The notes: a model not told the origin generated them from the letters alone. Shown: positions 18,980-27,946, counted from the stretch's first letter. The stretch is 64,000 nt of DNA from Ochrobactrum quorumnocens (GCF_002278035.1 NZ_CP022604.1:248001-312000), one strand, 5' to 3'. Translations and numbers: made by a program.

Positions 18980-20257
18980 ATGACCAAAATTACTGATCTG
19001 CGCGTTTTTGATCTGCGCTTCCCGACTTCGCAAAGTCTGGACGGTTCTGACGCGATGAACCCGGACCCGGACTACTCGGCAGCCTATGTCATCCTAGATA
19101 CGGATGACGAGGCTCTGAAGGGCCATGGCCTCACCTTTACTATCGGTCGCGGCAATGACATCTGCTGTCAGGCTATTCTTGCGATGCGCCATCTGGTGGT
19201 CGGCGTCGATCTCGACGTTGTCCGCTCCGCACCCGGCAAGTTCTGGCGCCATCTGACAAGCGACAGCCAGCTGCGCTGGATCGGCCCTGAAAAAGGTGCG
19301 ATGCATCTGGCAACCGGTGCTGTCGTCAATGCTTTCTGGGATCTTCTGGCAAAGCAGTCCGGCAAGCCGGTCTGGCGTCTGGTGTCGGAACTCTCAGCAG
19401 AGGAAATCGCCGACATCGTCGACTACCGCTATCTAACCGACGTGCTCACCCGCGACGAAGCCGTTGAAATTCTGCGCAAAGCAGAAAGCGGCAAGGCGGA
19501 GCGTATCGCGAAGCTCGAAGCGACTGGCTATCCTTGCTACACGACTTCGGCAGGCTGGCTCGGCTACGACGACGATAAGCTGCGCCGTCTTTGTCAGGAA
19601 GCCATCGACGAAGGCTTCAATCATGTGAAGATGAAGGTCGGCCGTGATCTTGAAGACGATATTCGTCGTCTTACCATCGCACGTGAAGTCATCGGTCCAG
19701 ACCGTTATCTGATGATCGACGCCAATCAGGTGTGGGAAGTCGATCAGGCGATTGAGTGGGTCAACAAGCTTGCTTTCTCAAAGCCGTTCTTCATCGAAGA
19801 GCCGACCAGCCCGGATGATGTTGCAGGTCATCGCAAGATCCGCGAAGCTATTGGCGACGTGAAGGTAGCGACCGGCGAAATGTGCCAGAACCGCATCATG
19901 TTCAAGCAGTTCATCGCAGAAGGCGCCATCGACATCGTTCAGATCGATTCATGCCGCATGGGTGGTCTGAATGAAGTTCTGGCCGTGCTGCTGATTGCTG
20001 CCAAGTACAACAAGCCGGTCTGGCCACATGCAGGTGGTGTTGGTCTGTGCGAATATGTGCAGCATCTTTCGATGATCGATTATGTTGCCGTTTCAGGCAC
20101 TATGGACGGTCGCGTGATCGAATATGTCGATCATCTGCACGAGCACTTCATTGAGCCATGCATCATCAAGGATGCGGCCTATATGCCGCCATCGCTGCCG
20201 GGCTTCTCCATCGAAATGAAGCCGCAGTCGATTACGGAATACACCTTCAAGGGTTGA
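18980..20257 (+). CDS. L-fuconate dehydratase-like enolase-superfamily enzyme
   Basis: Enzyme of 425 aa, the length typical of L-fuconate dehydratases. It shows the KxK base pair in HVKMKVG near residue 218, metal ligands in MIDANQ, IEEPTSPDD and TGEMCQN, and the His base in WPHAGGVGLCEYVQHL. It would convert L-fuconate to 2-keto-3-deoxy-L-fuconate. It ends the plus-strand cluster and is followed by a strong terminator. Confidence 0.9.
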   Translation: MTKITDLRVFDLRFPTSQSLDGSDAMNPDPDYSAAYVILDTDDEALKGHGLTFTIGRGNDICCQAILAMRHLVVGVDLDVVRSAPGKFWRHLTSDSQLRWIGPEKGAMHLATGAVVNAFWDLLAKQSGKPVWRLVSELSAEEIADIVDYRYLTDVLTRDEAVEILRKAESGKAERIAKLEATGYPCYTTSAGWLGYDDDKLRRLCQEAIDEGFNHVKMKVGRDLEDDIRRLTIAREVIGPDRYLMIDANQVWEVDQAIEWVNKLAFSKPFFIEEPTSPDDVAGHRKIREAIGDVKVATGEMCQNRIMFKQFIAEGAIDIVQIDSCRMGGLNEVLAVLLIAAKYNKPVWPHAGGVGLCEYVQHLSMIDYVAVSGTMDGRVIEYVDHLHEHFIEPCIIKDAAYMPPSLPGFSIEMKPQSITEYTFKG

Positions 20258-20261
20258 TAAA

Positions 20262-20295
20262 AAAAGCCGCGCTGAAAAAATACAGCGCGGCTTTT
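20262..20295 (+). terminator. Rho-independent terminator after the sugar-acid cluster
   Basis: A perfect 13-bp stem AAAAGCCGCGCTG/CAGCGCGGCTTTT with a short A-rich loop starts 5 bases after the dehydratase stop. Confidence 0.92.
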
Positions 20296-20300
20296 GCTTT

Positions 20301-20341
20301 TAGAGCGCGTTTCGATCTGGTTTTATCAGATAGCCTCTCTA
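20301..20341. repeat. Short palindrome interrupted at its edge by the IS
   Basis: TAGAG at 20301 and CTCTA at 20337 bracket an inner inverted repeat ATCTG-gtttta-tCAGAT. The insertion sequence entered at the CTAG of the right border. It resembles a small intergenic palindrome of the kind other IS elements favour. Confidence 0.4.
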
Positions 20342-20417
20342 GGCTCCAAACCCAATTAAACATTTGATCAAATTACTTCTTCATGATTCACTCTCCTGAT
20401 AACGGGAGTTTTGGAGC

Positions 20418-20834
20418 ATGGCAGGAGAATTCTGGCTTGATGATCGGCAATGGGCAGTGATCGCTCCTTTGCTTCCAACGAACCAACCCGGCGCGCATCG
20501 AACTGACGACCGCCGGGTGATTAGCGGCATCATCCATGTGCTGCGCACTGGCTGTCGGTGGCAGGATTGCCCCGCTGTCTACGGTCCCTCGACAACCATC
20601 TACAATCGTTTCCATCGTTGGTCTGCCAAAGGCATATGGCGGCAACTATTCGAAGCACTGGTGCAGACGACCAATCGCGACATTCACATGATCGACAGCA
20701 CCACCGCAAAGGCGCACCGATCTGCTGCTGGCGGAAAAGGGGGGCGGAAGCTCAAGCCATCGGTCGATCGCGAGGCGGCAGATCGACAAAAATACATGCT
20801 GTTGTCGATGGTTGTGGCCGCCCAGTCGCACTGA
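20418..20834 (+). CDS. IS5-family transposase, first frame (OrfA)
   Basis: The 138-aa product of the upstream frame contains the N-terminal DUF4096-like segment (LDDRQWAVIAPLLP, GCRWQDCPAVYG) and the first catalytic Asp in MIDSTTAKAHRSAAGGKGG. After the slippery run at 20735-20744 it runs out of frame into an unrelated tail and stops. The full transposase is probably made by a -1 frameshift into the second frame. Confidence 0.85.
   Translation: MAGEFWLDDRQWAVIAPLLPTNQPGAHRTDDRRVISGIIHVLRTGCRWQDCPAVYGPSTTIYNRFHRWSAKGIWRQLFEALVQTTNRDIHMIDSTTAKAHRSAAGGKGGRKLKPSVDREAADRQKYMLLSMVVAAQSH
20735..20744 (+). promoter_or_regulatory. Slippery run for -1 frameshift
   Basis: The run AAAAGGGGGG lies where the first frame leaves the conserved transposase sequence and the -1 frame takes it up (AEAQAIGRSRGG). 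This is the usual arrangement in IS427-type elements, so programmed frameshifting is more likely than decay. Confidence 0.65.
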
Positions 20835-21172
20835 GAATAACCCCTGGGCAGCGCGGTGACGCTCCCATTGCCATCCCACTGCTTGAGCCACTGCCGCCAA
20901 GCAACCTGTGCGCTGCCGATACGGCTTACGATAGCAACGCGTTACGCGATTTTCTCAAAGCTCGCGGCACTGAACCGGTCATTCCAAATAATCCGACCCG
21001 TAAGCGGATCAAACCTTTCAACCCAATTGCCTACCGCCGCCGAAACATCATCGAACGCACCTTTTGCCGCCTCAAGGACTGGAGGAGGGTCGCGACACGA
21101 TATGACAAGCTCATGCTGAACTTTACAGCCACATGCTATATCGCTGCCATCGTCACATGGTGGCTCAATTGA
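20745..21172 (+). CDS. IS5-family transposase, second frame (OrfB, reached by -1 frameshift)
   Basis: The frame is open from 20558, but its family-like part begins at the slippery run. It carries the second catalytic Asp (CAADTAYDS) and the Glu in NIIERTFCRLKDWRR, completing the DDE triad, and ends TWWLN at 21172. The coordinates given are the portion translated after the shift. The joined protein would be about 250 aa. Confidence 0.8.
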
Positions 21173-21181
21173 GTCTGGACC

Positions 21182-21622
21182 CTAGAGAAAGCGGATCATC
21201 AAAGCGCCGGTCAGCAATAACACGGCTCCGGCTACGCGCCCTGCAGTGATTTCGCGTACTGCTACCCCCATGAAACCGATACGATCTGCGGCAAGTCCCG
21301 CCACCAATTGCCCGGCGACGGCAAGCCCCATCACGGCCGCAGCACCGATGCGTGGTGTAAGCAATACAGACGTGGTCACATAAATACAGCCAAGCGCACC
21401 GCCAGCCACAAACAGCCAGCCAGAAGGCACGTTGAACGCTGGCATCGCGCCTGTTGCTCGTGCGGTTATGGCTGCGATTATGCCAAGAATGACTGCGCCT
21501 GACAGAAAGGAAATCGCTGCTGCGGTGACCGGAGAACCAAGTCCGCGCGCGAGCGCCGCATTGATGGGAGCCTGAATGGCGATACAGGCACCCGAAAGAA
21601 TGCCGAACAAGGTCCAGATCAT
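21182..21622 (-). CDS. DMT-superfamily membrane protein (YdcZ/DUF606 type)
   Basis: Hydrophobic protein of 146 aa with about five membrane segments. The sequence MIWTLFGILSGACIAIQAPI and GCIYVTTSVLLTPRIGAAAVM is typical of the YdcZ/DUF606 half-size DMT proteins, whose substrates are mostly unknown. The start at 21622 is chosen because the longer frame upstream is polar and not family-like. Its TAG stop is formed across the IS junction, but the original target CTAG would give the same stop, so the protein is unchanged. Confidence 0.8.
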   Translation of the reverse strand: MIWTLFGILSGACIAIQAPINAALARGLGSPVTAAAISFLSGAVILGIIAAITARATGAMPAFNVPSGWLFVAGGALGCIYVTTSVLLTPRIGAAAVMGLAVAGQLVAGLAADRIGFMGVAVREITAGRVAGAVLLLTGALMIRFL

Positions 21623-21749
21623 GGAAAATCCTCGCTTAGATGTGGATCGTAATTGTGTGAAGATAAACGGAGTGCACCGAAACTTTACAGATAACACTCC
21701 CAATTATCTGTAGGGGCAATAGGCCAATGTCTCACTGAAAAGTGAAGCC

Positions 21750-22742
21750 TTATTTCTGTTCGCCGGCCGAGATCAGGTTTTTACCGCGCCGCTTGGCGTC
21801 ATATAGCAGTGCATCAGCCGCATAGAGAGCTGCCGTAACATCTTTAGGAGCCGCAGTGAAGCTCACAAGGCCCATCGAGAAGCTGACAGGGAAACTTGCG
21901 CGGGAAACGGCATCATCCAGAAGAGCCTTGATCTGCTGGGCTTCAGCGAGATCGCTTACTCTTGTACCGCCGAGGCGTAGCACGATGAATTCATCGCCGC
22001 CAGGACGTGCGCTGACCTCGTCAGGACGATTGCGCCCGGCCAGCACTTCGCCGATCAACCGCAACAATTCGTCTCCTGCGGTGTGGCCACACTCGTCATT
22101 GACCTGCTTGAACCGGTCGACATCGAAGTAAAGCAGCGAAAAGGGTAGGTCGTGATTGCGAAGTGCAAGGATTGCCTTTTCGATTTCCAACTCGATGCCA
22201 GTACGATTGGCAATGCCGGTCAATCCATCGACAAGCGCCAATTTACGCGCTTCGCGCATGTAGCGACGCATGCTCAGAATCTCGACAGCAGTGCTGGCGA
22301 GACTGATGAGCTTTATCTTTTCCTCAGAAGTGCATTGTCTGACTTTGGTATCCAGAGCACAGATTGCGCCAAGTGTAGAGCCATCGGGCGCGATCAGTGG
22401 AGCACCAAGATAAAATCGAATCCCCGGCGCATCTTTCACGAAAGGATTCGTGGCAAAACGATCATCGGAAGTGGCATCTTCTATCAGAAAAGGATCAGTA
22501 CTCTCGATTGCGCGGGAGCAGAACGTGTTTTCATTGGCTACATCACCGAACACGCAGCCAGCCATGCCGATATGATGCGTCACACGCTCATCGACAAGCG
22601 ACACCGCTGCCATGGGCACACCAAACGTCGATAGAACCAGATTGCAGAGCGCATCCAGTGTGCGATCTTGCCCCATCTCGATCGTGTTATAGGAAGTGAG
22701 AACAGCGAGCCGATGTTTGTCGTGTAGAAGCATGTGCCTCAT
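21750..22742 (-). CDS. GAF-GGDEF diguanylate cyclase
   Basis: Predicted cytoplasmic c-di-GMP synthase of 330 aa. A GAF domain (about residues 20-150: DALCNLVLSTFGVPMAAVSL, LGAPLIAPDGSTLGAICALD) precedes a GGDEF domain with the intact active site RPGGDEFIVL near residue 248. The position of the product-inhibition RxxD site reads RPDE, a conservative change. No membrane segment is visible, so the GAF domain is presumably the sensor. The start could also be at 22733, which has a closer GAGG ribosome site. Confidence 0.88.
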   Translation of the reverse strand: MRHMLLHDKHRLAVLTSYNTIEMGQDRTLDALCNLVLSTFGVPMAAVSLVDERVTHHIGMAGCVFGDVANENTFCSRAIESTDPFLIEDATSDDRFATNPFVKDAPGIRFYLGAPLIAPDGSTLGAICALDTKVRQCTSEEKIKLISLASTAVEILSMRRYMREARKLALVDGLTGIANRTGIELEIEKAILALRNHDLPFSLLYFDVDRFKQVNDECGHTAGDELLRLIGEVLAGRNRPDEVSARPGGDEFIVLRLGGTRVSDLAEAQQIKALLDDAVSRASFPVSFSMGLVSFTAAPKDVTAALYAADALLYDAKRRGKNLISAGEQK

Positions 22743-22826
22743 TAAGCAAATTGGACTGGCGCGATCAACTATCAAATATGCGCGCCAGCCACTTGCTGGG
22801 TGGTCATGTCAACGAGCAGTTGTGAC

Positions 22827-23450
22827 CTATAACATCTTCCAACGGAGGGTCGTATTTTCCTGCCATCCATTCTCATGCAAGAGCGGTATATCGCTGGTGA
22901 AGCATGGCCAGCCGATACACAGATAATGACTGAAAATCCAATGTTCTGGCACGTTGAACAGGTGCTTCATGGCGAGCGGATCGAGAATGGAAACCATTCC
23001 GACACCAAGACCCAGTGAACGGGCCATGAGATTGAGATTCTGGACGGCCATTGCGGTGCTTTGCTCAAGCGTAGCGGCCATTGTCTGTCGCCCAAGGCCG
23101 TGGCCTTCAGCGGGGTCTGTTTCGGTGAAAATGGCGAGTTGAACCGGGGCCGTGCGGATCGCCTCGAGCTTCAGTTTTCCGTATTCCTCTGCACGAGCGT
23201 AGTCATAGACAGTAGCCGCATCGCAATTTGTTTTTTCGAACAGGTGGTGCACCGCTTCACGCATTTCGGCGCTTTGGACGACATAGATACGCCAGGGGCG
23301 CGAATTTCCGACAGATGGTGCGTAGGCCACTGCCTCTTGCAGTTTTTCGAGCACTTCATCGGAAACAGGATCAGACAGGAAATGGCGTACATCCCGCCGC
23401 CACTGCAGAATGCGGAAGAGGGCGTCTTGATCGGCAGGGGAAAATTTCAT
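22827..23450 (-). CDS. bluB: 5,6-dimethylbenzimidazole synthase
   Basis: Nitroreductase-fold flavoenzyme of 207 aa that cleaves reduced FMN with oxygen to make the lower ligand of cobalamin. The features that set BluB apart from ordinary nitroreductases are present: RRDVRHF at the N-terminus, EGHGLGRQTM, the NLNLMARSLGLGVGMVSILDP stretch (GLGVGMVSILDP) and CIGWP near the end. No other cobalamin genes and no cobalamin riboswitch are visible beside it. It follows tRNA-Phe on the same strand. Confidence 0.86.
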   Translation of the reverse strand: MKFSPADQDALFRILQWRRDVRHFLSDPVSDEVLEKLQEAVAYAPSVGNSRPWRIYVVQSAEMREAVHHLFEKTNCDAATVYDYARAEEYGKLKLEAIRTAPVQLAIFTETDPAEGHGLGRQTMAATLEQSTAMAVQNLNLMARSLGLGVGMVSILDPLAMKHLFNVPEHWIFSHYLCIGWPCFTSDIPLLHENGWQENTTLRWKML

Positions 23451-23533
23451 GAGTGCTCCGGATCAAACTCACCGAATATCAGGCAGTCGCTAACATACTG
23501 CGTAACATCAGAAAATCATTCTCAGGAGAAAAA

Positions 23534-23609
23534 TGGTGCCCGGAGACGGATTTGAACCGCCGACACGCGGATTTTCAATCCGCTGCTCTACCAACTGAGC
23601 TATCCGGGC
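23534..23609 (-). tRNA. tRNA-Phe (GAA)
   Basis: This 76-nt cloverleaf has acceptor GCCCGGA/TCCGGGC, anticodon stem GCGGA/TCCGC around TTGAAAA (anticodon GAA), the TTCAAATC T-loop and an encoded CCA. Confidence 0.97.
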
Positions 23610-23776
23610 ATCCTATCAGTGATTTCTCACTGGGTGGCGGTGTTGGTGTCCGCCGGAAGTGGGTGGGTTATAGCATTAAATTTCGCGCTGTCCAGCACCC
23701 CATCGCAATTTTTATAAGATTTCTTATAAACACGCTAAAGTGCCGATTTCACTGTGGAAATCCCTATTGAACAGCC

Positions 23777-23992
23777 TCAGTTGTCGTTTTCTTCTTCCTC
23801 CTCAATCGTTTTTCCAGGAATGACATAGCTTCCTGAAAGCCAACGATTAAGATCAATGCTTTTGCAACGTGGCGAGCAGAATGGATACGTGTCACGGACC
23901 GACGGCTTACCGCATTCAGGGCAGGGGCGAGTCGGGCGCAACGGTGTAACGCGCGAACCGGCAGCTGCGGATATATCTTTCTTGTCGCTCAT
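23777..23992 (-). CDS. yacG: DNA gyrase inhibitor YacG (zinc-binding)
   Basis: Small protein of 71 aa with the zinc site CPECGKP...[14 protein letters not shown] at residues 24-52 and an acidic C-terminal tail. In E. coli the homologue binds GyrB and inhibits gyrase. It lies 8 bases after maf on the same strand, the usual alphaproteobacterial arrangement. Confidence 0.92.
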   Translation of the reverse strand: MSDKKDISAAAGSRVTPLRPTRPCPECGKPSVRDTYPFCSPRCKSIDLNRWLSGSYVIPGKTIEEEEENDN

Positions 23993-24000
23993 GGAAGTTC

Positions 24001-24627
24001 TCAGACCTTGCCGTTTATCCAGTTATCGTAAACGGGATAGTCGCCATCGGCCAGCAGGCTCACAGTTTCCTGCAAGGGGAGGCCAACCACATTGGTGTAT
24101 GATCCAACAAGCTTGACCACAAAGCTGCCAGCGAGCCCTTGAATGGCATAACCACCAGCCTTGCCACGCCATTCGCCAGAAGCGAGATAGGCGTCGATCT
24201 GTTTGCGTGTCAGCCGCTCGAAACGCAGGCGCGTTTCGATAAGCGTCTGACGCAAATTGCCATTGGGCAGAATGAGGCACACGCCAGTGAAAACCTTATG
24301 CGTGCGTCCTGACAAAAGGCGCAGGCATTCCCGTGCTTCGTCGTTGATCTCTGCCTTGGGCAGAACACGACGCCCCACAGCTACAACCGTGTCAGCCGCC
24401 AGAACAAAAGCATTTGCGAAGTTTTCGTCGCCCTTTAATTGTTCCTGTGCGGCTTTTGCCTTTTCGCGCGCAAGACGACGCGCCAGTGAACGCGGATGTT
24501 CGGCGCGCTCAGGCGTTTCGTCAATATCAGCTGGCTGAATATGATCTGGCTCAATGCCGACCTGCCCCAGAAGCTCGATCCTGCGGGGAGAGCCGGAGGC
24601 AAGAACCAGCTTATGTTGCGCGCTCAT
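24001..24627 (-). CDS. maf: Maf-family nucleotide pyrophosphatase
   Basis: Cytoplasmic house-cleaning enzyme of 208 aa hydrolysing non-canonical or particular nucleoside triphosphates. It shows [14 protein letters not shown] at the N-terminus, the catalytic-Asp motif [10 protein letters not shown] and [11 protein letters not shown]. An in-frame TTG two codons earlier is ignored in favour of the ATG at 24627. It stands in the gene string infA-maf-yacG-tRNA-Phe. Confidence 0.92.
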   Translation of the reverse strand: MSAQHKLVLASGSPRRIELLGQVGIEPDHIQPADIDETPERAEHPRSLARRLAREKAKAAQEQLKGDENFANAFVLAADTVVAVGRRVLPKAEINDEARECLRLLSGRTHKVFTGVCLILPNGNLRQTLIETRLRFERLTRKQIDAYLASGEWRGKAGGYAIQGLAGSFVVKLVGSYTNVVGLPLQETVSLLADGDYPVYDNWINGKV

Positions 24628-24676
24628 AGACAAGTTTTTTCCTGAGACAAGGTTTTCCTGAAAGGTAGTTAGTCGC

Positions 24677-24895
24677 TTACTTGAAGCGGTAGGTGATACG
24701 GCCTTTGGTAAGGTCGTAAGGGGTCATTTCGACCAGAACCTTGTCGCCAGCGAGAACGCGGATGCGGTTCTTGCGCATGCGGCCTGCGGTGTGGGCAATA
24801 ATCTCATGTTCGTTTTCGAGCTTCACGCGGAACATTGCATTCGGCAGCAGTTCCGTAACAACACCCGGAAATTCGAGGACTTCTTCTTTCGCCAT
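24677..24895 (-). CDS. infA: Translation initiation factor IF-1
   Basis: OB-fold initiation factor of 72 aa that binds the ribosomal A site. The sequence [20 protein letters not shown] and [16 protein letters not shown] is canonical and full length. It lies 49 bases upstream of maf and 30 bases beyond a hairpin that probably ends the preceding transcript, so it may have its own promoter. Confidence 0.98.
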   Translation of the reverse strand: MAKEEVLEFPGVVTELLPNAMFRVKLENEHEIIAHTAGRMRKNRIRVLAGDKVLVEMTPYDLTKGRITYRFK

Positions 24896-24925
24896 GCGAT
24901 ACCTGTTACTTTCTTTGATAAAATT

Positions 24926-24941
24926 GGCCCGAAATCGGGCC
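24926..24941 (-). terminator. Putative terminator upstream of infA
   Basis: For minus-strand transcripts, a GGCCCG/CGGGCC stem with a four-base loop is followed by AATTTTATC. It lies between the LMW-phosphatase gene and infA. Confidence 0.55.
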
Positions 24942-25019
24942 GCAGCTTTAAATTTGGCCGGAACCTATATGATTAGACGGCATTTGTGAACAACCGAATT
25001 GGATTAGGCTCAGGAGCTT

Positions 25020-25490
25020 TTAATTCGGTGCCAATCTCTGTGTGATTTGCCGCTTCAGGCGGTCTCGTACATCACGATAAGCATTCATGATCTGCTCACG
25101 GCTTCCCGTCATAAGTGTGGGATCGGGCGTAGGCCAATATTCCACATCGACGGAAAAGCCACGCATCCGCTCCAGCACCGTATGATGCGCAAGCGGGGTG
25201 AGCGTGATGATAAGATCGAAATAGCCGTCTGCCAGTTCTTCCAGTCCGCGCGGTTGCCGGGCATCGAGTGACAGGCCTTCTTCATTGAGCACTGCATCGA
25301 CAAACGGGTCACGCTCGCCGCGCTGAACACCGGCAGAAGCTATATACATATTGGGTGGAAGCAGCTTTCTTGCAAGAAGTTCGGCAATTGGTGAACGGAT
25401 AGAATTCTTTCCACAGACAAAAAGCACTGAAGTGGGCCGTTTGGCGGCTTCACTTTCTTCAGCAGGGGCAATCGCTTCCTGAGCACTCAT
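25020..25490 (-). CDS. Low-molecular-weight protein tyrosine phosphatase family protein
   Basis: Protein of 156 aa with an N-terminal extension and then VLFVCGKNSIRSPIAE, the C-x5-R-S phosphate-binding loop (Cys near residue 26). The general acid region is PTPDP near residue 120. It could be a tyrosine phosphatase or a related arsenate-reductase-like enzyme; the loop residues GKNSI are unusual for a typical LMW-PTP (usually GNxCR). It follows the UPF0262 gene by three bases. The ATG at 25490 is preferred over TTG at 25493. Confidence 0.82.
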   Translation of the reverse strand: MSAQEAIAPAEESEAAKRPTSVLFVCGKNSIRSPIAELLARKLLPPNMYIASAGVQRGERDPFVDAVLNEEGLSLDARQPRGLEELADGYFDLIITLTPLAHHTVLERMRGFSVDVEYWPTPDPTLMTGSREQIMNAYRDVRDRLKRQITQRLAPN

Positions 25491-25496
25491 CAAGAA

Positions 25497-25979
25497 TCAG
25501 CCCCGCCAGTGCAGCACGCAGACGAGCGTGAAAAGACGCCGCGCAGTCGCAAAATCGACTTCGATTTTGCCGTTCAGTCGCGTTTGAAGAGTTTGTGAGC
25601 CTTCATTGTGCAAGCCGCGCCGCCCCATATCGATCGCCTCGATCTTGCTGGGGCTCGCAGAGCGAATGGCCTCATAATAGCTTTCGCAAACCAGAAAATA
25701 GTCGCGCACAACGCGCCGCAATGGGGTTAGCGAGAGGATGTGAGTAGCAACGTCATCACCGCTTTCACGCATGATGGAAAAAATCAGACGTGATTCCATC
25801 AGTGAAAGCTTCAGCTTGTAAGGACCACCCGTATCATCGCCGACCGGGTGAAAAGCGTTTTCTTCAATCAGGTCAAAAATCGCGACCGCGCGTTCATGCT
25901 CGACGTCAGGCGTCGAGCGGCCGATGGATTCATCGAGCTCGACGTCAACTAGACGGGCATTAGGAACGCCGGCGGTCAT
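25497..25979 (-). CDS. UPF0262 family protein
   Basis: Conserved alphaproteobacterial protein of 160 aa of unknown function, recognised by [27 protein letters not shown] (start) and [17 protein letters not shown] (middle). It always seems to sit beside hisD in this group; here it begins six bases after the hisD stop. Confidence 0.88.
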   Translation of the reverse strand: MTAGVPNARLVDVELDESIGRSTPDVEHERAVAIFDLIEENAFHPVGDDTGGPYKLKLSLMESRLIFSIMRESGDDVATHILSLTPLRRVVRDYFLVCESYYEAIRSASPSKIEAIDMGRRGLHNEGSQTLQTRLNGKIEVDFATARRLFTLVCVLHWRG

Positions 25980-25985
25980 GATACC

Positions 25986-27278
25986 TCATAGATTGAGCCG
26001 GATGGCGACAGATTGCGCGTGGGCGTCGAGGCCTTCGGCACGAGCGATTTCTATGGCTGCGGGGCCGAGGGCGCGCAACTGATCCGGGCCAAGTTTGAGA
26101 AGCGAGGTGCGCTTCATATAATCAAGAACCGAAAGGCCGGACGAGAATCGTGCAGAGCGCGCTGTTGGCAGAACGTGATTGCATCCGCCGACATAATCAC
26201 CAATCACTTCCGGCGTATGGGCGCCGATGAAGATCGAACCGGCATTGCGAATTTTGGGCAGCAGCGCTTCAGGATCTGCGGTGGCGATTTCCAGATGCTC
26301 GGCGGCAATTCGGTTTGCCAGTGGAATGGCAGCGTCGAAATCTTTGACCAGAATGACAGCACCAAAATCGCGCCAGCTTGCGGCGGCTGTTTCAGCGCGT
26401 GGCAGCGTCTTGAGCTGACGCTCCACGGCTTCTTCGACAGCCTTTGCAAAAGGCTCATCATTGGTCATCAGTATCGACTGTGCTGCGGTGTCATGTTCCG
26501 CCTGCGCCAGAATGTCAGCGGCCAGCCAATCTGGATTGTTGTCCTTATCGGCAATCACCAGCACTTCGGAAGGCCCTGCGATCATGTCGATGCCCACCGT
26601 GCCGAACACAATGCGCTTGGCGGCTGCCACATAGGCGTTGCCGGGGCCAACGATCTTGGCGACCGGCTCAATGGTTTCGGTGCCATAAGCGAGAGCTGCA
26701 ATGGCTTGAGCACCACCCACGCGGTAGACTTCCGATACACCTGCGAGACGTGCTGCCACCAGAACCAGTGGGTTCAGCTTGCCATCGGGCGAGGGGACAA
26801 CCATGACGATCCGGTCAACGCCTGCAACCTTCGCAGGCACTGCATTCATCAGCACAGAACTTGGATAGCTTGCCGTGCCGCCAGGTACATAAAGGCCTAC
26901 CGCTTCAATTGCCGTCCAGCGAGAACCAAGTTCAACGCCAAGCGCATCGGTATAACGGTCGTCTTTGGGCAGCTGTCGTGCGTGATGCTTTTCGATGCGT
27001 TCATGAGCAAGCTTCAATGCTTCAATAGTCGAGGCGGGTGCCTCATCAAAGGCCGCATCGATTTCCGCTTCCGTCACGCGGATGCCGGTCTTATGAAGAT
27101 CGATACGATCAAACCGCTGGGAATATTCAATAAGCGCTGTATCGCCTTCGCGGCGCACGCGATCAACGATTTCGCGGGCAGCCCGATCCACATCTTCCGA
27201 GACTTCGCGCTTACCGGTCAGGAAAGTAGCAAAGTTCTGTTCAAAATCGGGATCGGTTTGTCTGAGCGTCGTGACCAC
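25986..27278 (-). CDS. hisD: Histidinol dehydrogenase
   Basis: Zinc- and NAD-dependent enzyme of 430 aa that performs the last two oxidations of histidine synthesis. It shows the conserved IVGPGNAYVAAAKR, IAGPSEVLVIAD and the metal/catalytic region QAEHDTAAQS, with GGCNHVLPT near the end. The start is GTG. It heads a run with UPF0262 and the phosphatase gene, and no other his gene is nearby. Confidence 0.97.
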   Translation of the reverse strand: MVTTLRQTDPDFEQNFATFLTGKREVSEDVDRAAREIVDRVRREGDTALIEYSQRFDRIDLHKTGIRVTEAEIDAAFDEAPASTIEALKLAHERIEKHHARQLPKDDRYTDALGVELGSRWTAIEAVGLYVPGGTASYPSSVLMNAVPAKVAGVDRIVMVVPSPDGKLNPLVLVAARLAGVSEVYRVGGAQAIAALAYGTETIEPVAKIVGPGNAYVAAAKRIVFGTVGIDMIAGPSEVLVIADKDNNPDWLAADILAQAEHDTAAQSILMTNDEPFAKAVEEAVERQLKTLPRAETAAASWRDFGAVILVKDFDAAIPLANRIAAEHLEIATADPEALLPKIRNAGSIFIGAHTPEVIGDYVGGCNHVLPTARSARFSSGLSVLDYMKRTSLLKLGPDQLRALGPAAIEIARAEGLDAHAQSVAIRLNL

Positions 27279-27361
27279 GCTGGTATTCCTTTAAAAGTCA
27301 GTCTGGTAATTGGCAGTCTGGGCGTAGCCCGTCAGTTATGTGAAGCAGTCGTCCGCGACAA

Positions 27362-27811
27362 TCAGGTGTCGTGTCGCGGCACAGAAGCTGTTTCCCAGGC
27401 AGGCCCCAGATCCGTCAACTGTGCTTCTATGCATTCCACATCCAGTCGGATAGCCGCATTTGCCGAAAAAGTCAGTTCGATTGTTCCAGCTGGCGCTTCG
27501 CTGACAATAAAACGGATGGCGAGCAGCGAGAGAACCTCATCCGGTTTCTGCCGATCAATGCCTGTTGCTTTCGCGACCGTTACACGATTGAAATGCAATG
27601 TGGCGCGACGGCGCTGATACTGGGGTTTGCGAAACAGCTTTGGCTTGGCTTCTTCCCAAGCAAAACGGTTGGCAGTCAGGACAAAGCGTTTGTCCTTCGC
27701 AAGATATTGAAGATCGGAGACTTTTAGGACTGCATCCTGAAGATGGGCGGACAGGACCTGCAAATCCTCCTCATCCAGTGCCACAAGCTTCAACATTTCC
27801 ATATCTGGCAT
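27362..27811 (-). CDS. DUF2948 family protein
   Basis: Protein of 149 aa, conserved in alphaproteobacteria between murA and hisD. The motifs LVALDEEDLQVLSAHLQDAV and RFVLTANRFAWE are typical. No enzymatic signature is visible and the function is unknown. It lies 83 bases upstream of hisD on the same strand and is likely to be co-transcribed. Confidence 0.87.
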   Translation of the reverse strand: MPDMEMLKLVALDEEDLQVLSAHLQDAVLKVSDLQYLAKDKRFVLTANRFAWEEAKPKLFRKPQYQRRRATLHFNRVTVAKATGIDRQKPDEVLSLLAIRFIVSEAPAGTIELTFSANAAIRLDVECIEAQLTDLGPAWETASVPRHDT

Positions 27812-27913
27812 CGTTCCCTGCTATTTTTCAGATCGCGTAGTGCAACTTTACATGCCAGCACAAAAAAATCGACAGGCTTTTCAGCCTGTTGATTAATAAG
27901 CCTGAAATGAAAG

Positions 27914-27941
27914 AAAAGCCGGAAACAAGTTTCCGGCTTTT
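27914..27941 (-). terminator. Terminator after murA
   Basis: A perfect 12-bp stem AAAAGCCGGAAA/TTTCCGGCTTTT around a CAAG loop lies just beyond the murA stop on the minus strand. Confidence 0.88.
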
Positions 27942-27946
27942 AGATT

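Larger units (their letters stand above)
20342..21182 (+). mobile_element. IS5-family (IS427-like) insertion sequence
   Basis: The element is 841 bp. The left end GGCTCCAAACCCAATTAAAC and the inverted right end GGGTCCAGACTCAATTGAGC match at 15 of 20 positions. TA occurs on both outer sides (20340-20341 and 21183-21184), consistent with the 2-bp TA duplication of this group. It encodes a transposase in two overlapping frames. The right end abuts the stop codon of the convergent membrane-protein gene. It appears complete. Confidence 0.88.

Noticed and set aside
20418..21172. Transposase considered as a frameshifted pseudogene
   Set aside because: The two-frame layout with a slippery A/G run is normal for IS427-type elements, and all three catalytic residues and both ends are intact.
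23451..23533. Cobalamin riboswitch sought upstream of bluB
   Set aside because: The spacer to tRNA-Phe is only about 80 bases and shows no B12-box or matching stems.
26013..27617. Open frame of 534 codons on the plus strand
   Set aside because: It is antisense to hisD and the DUF2948 gene; composition is typical of a shadow frame in GC-rich DNA.
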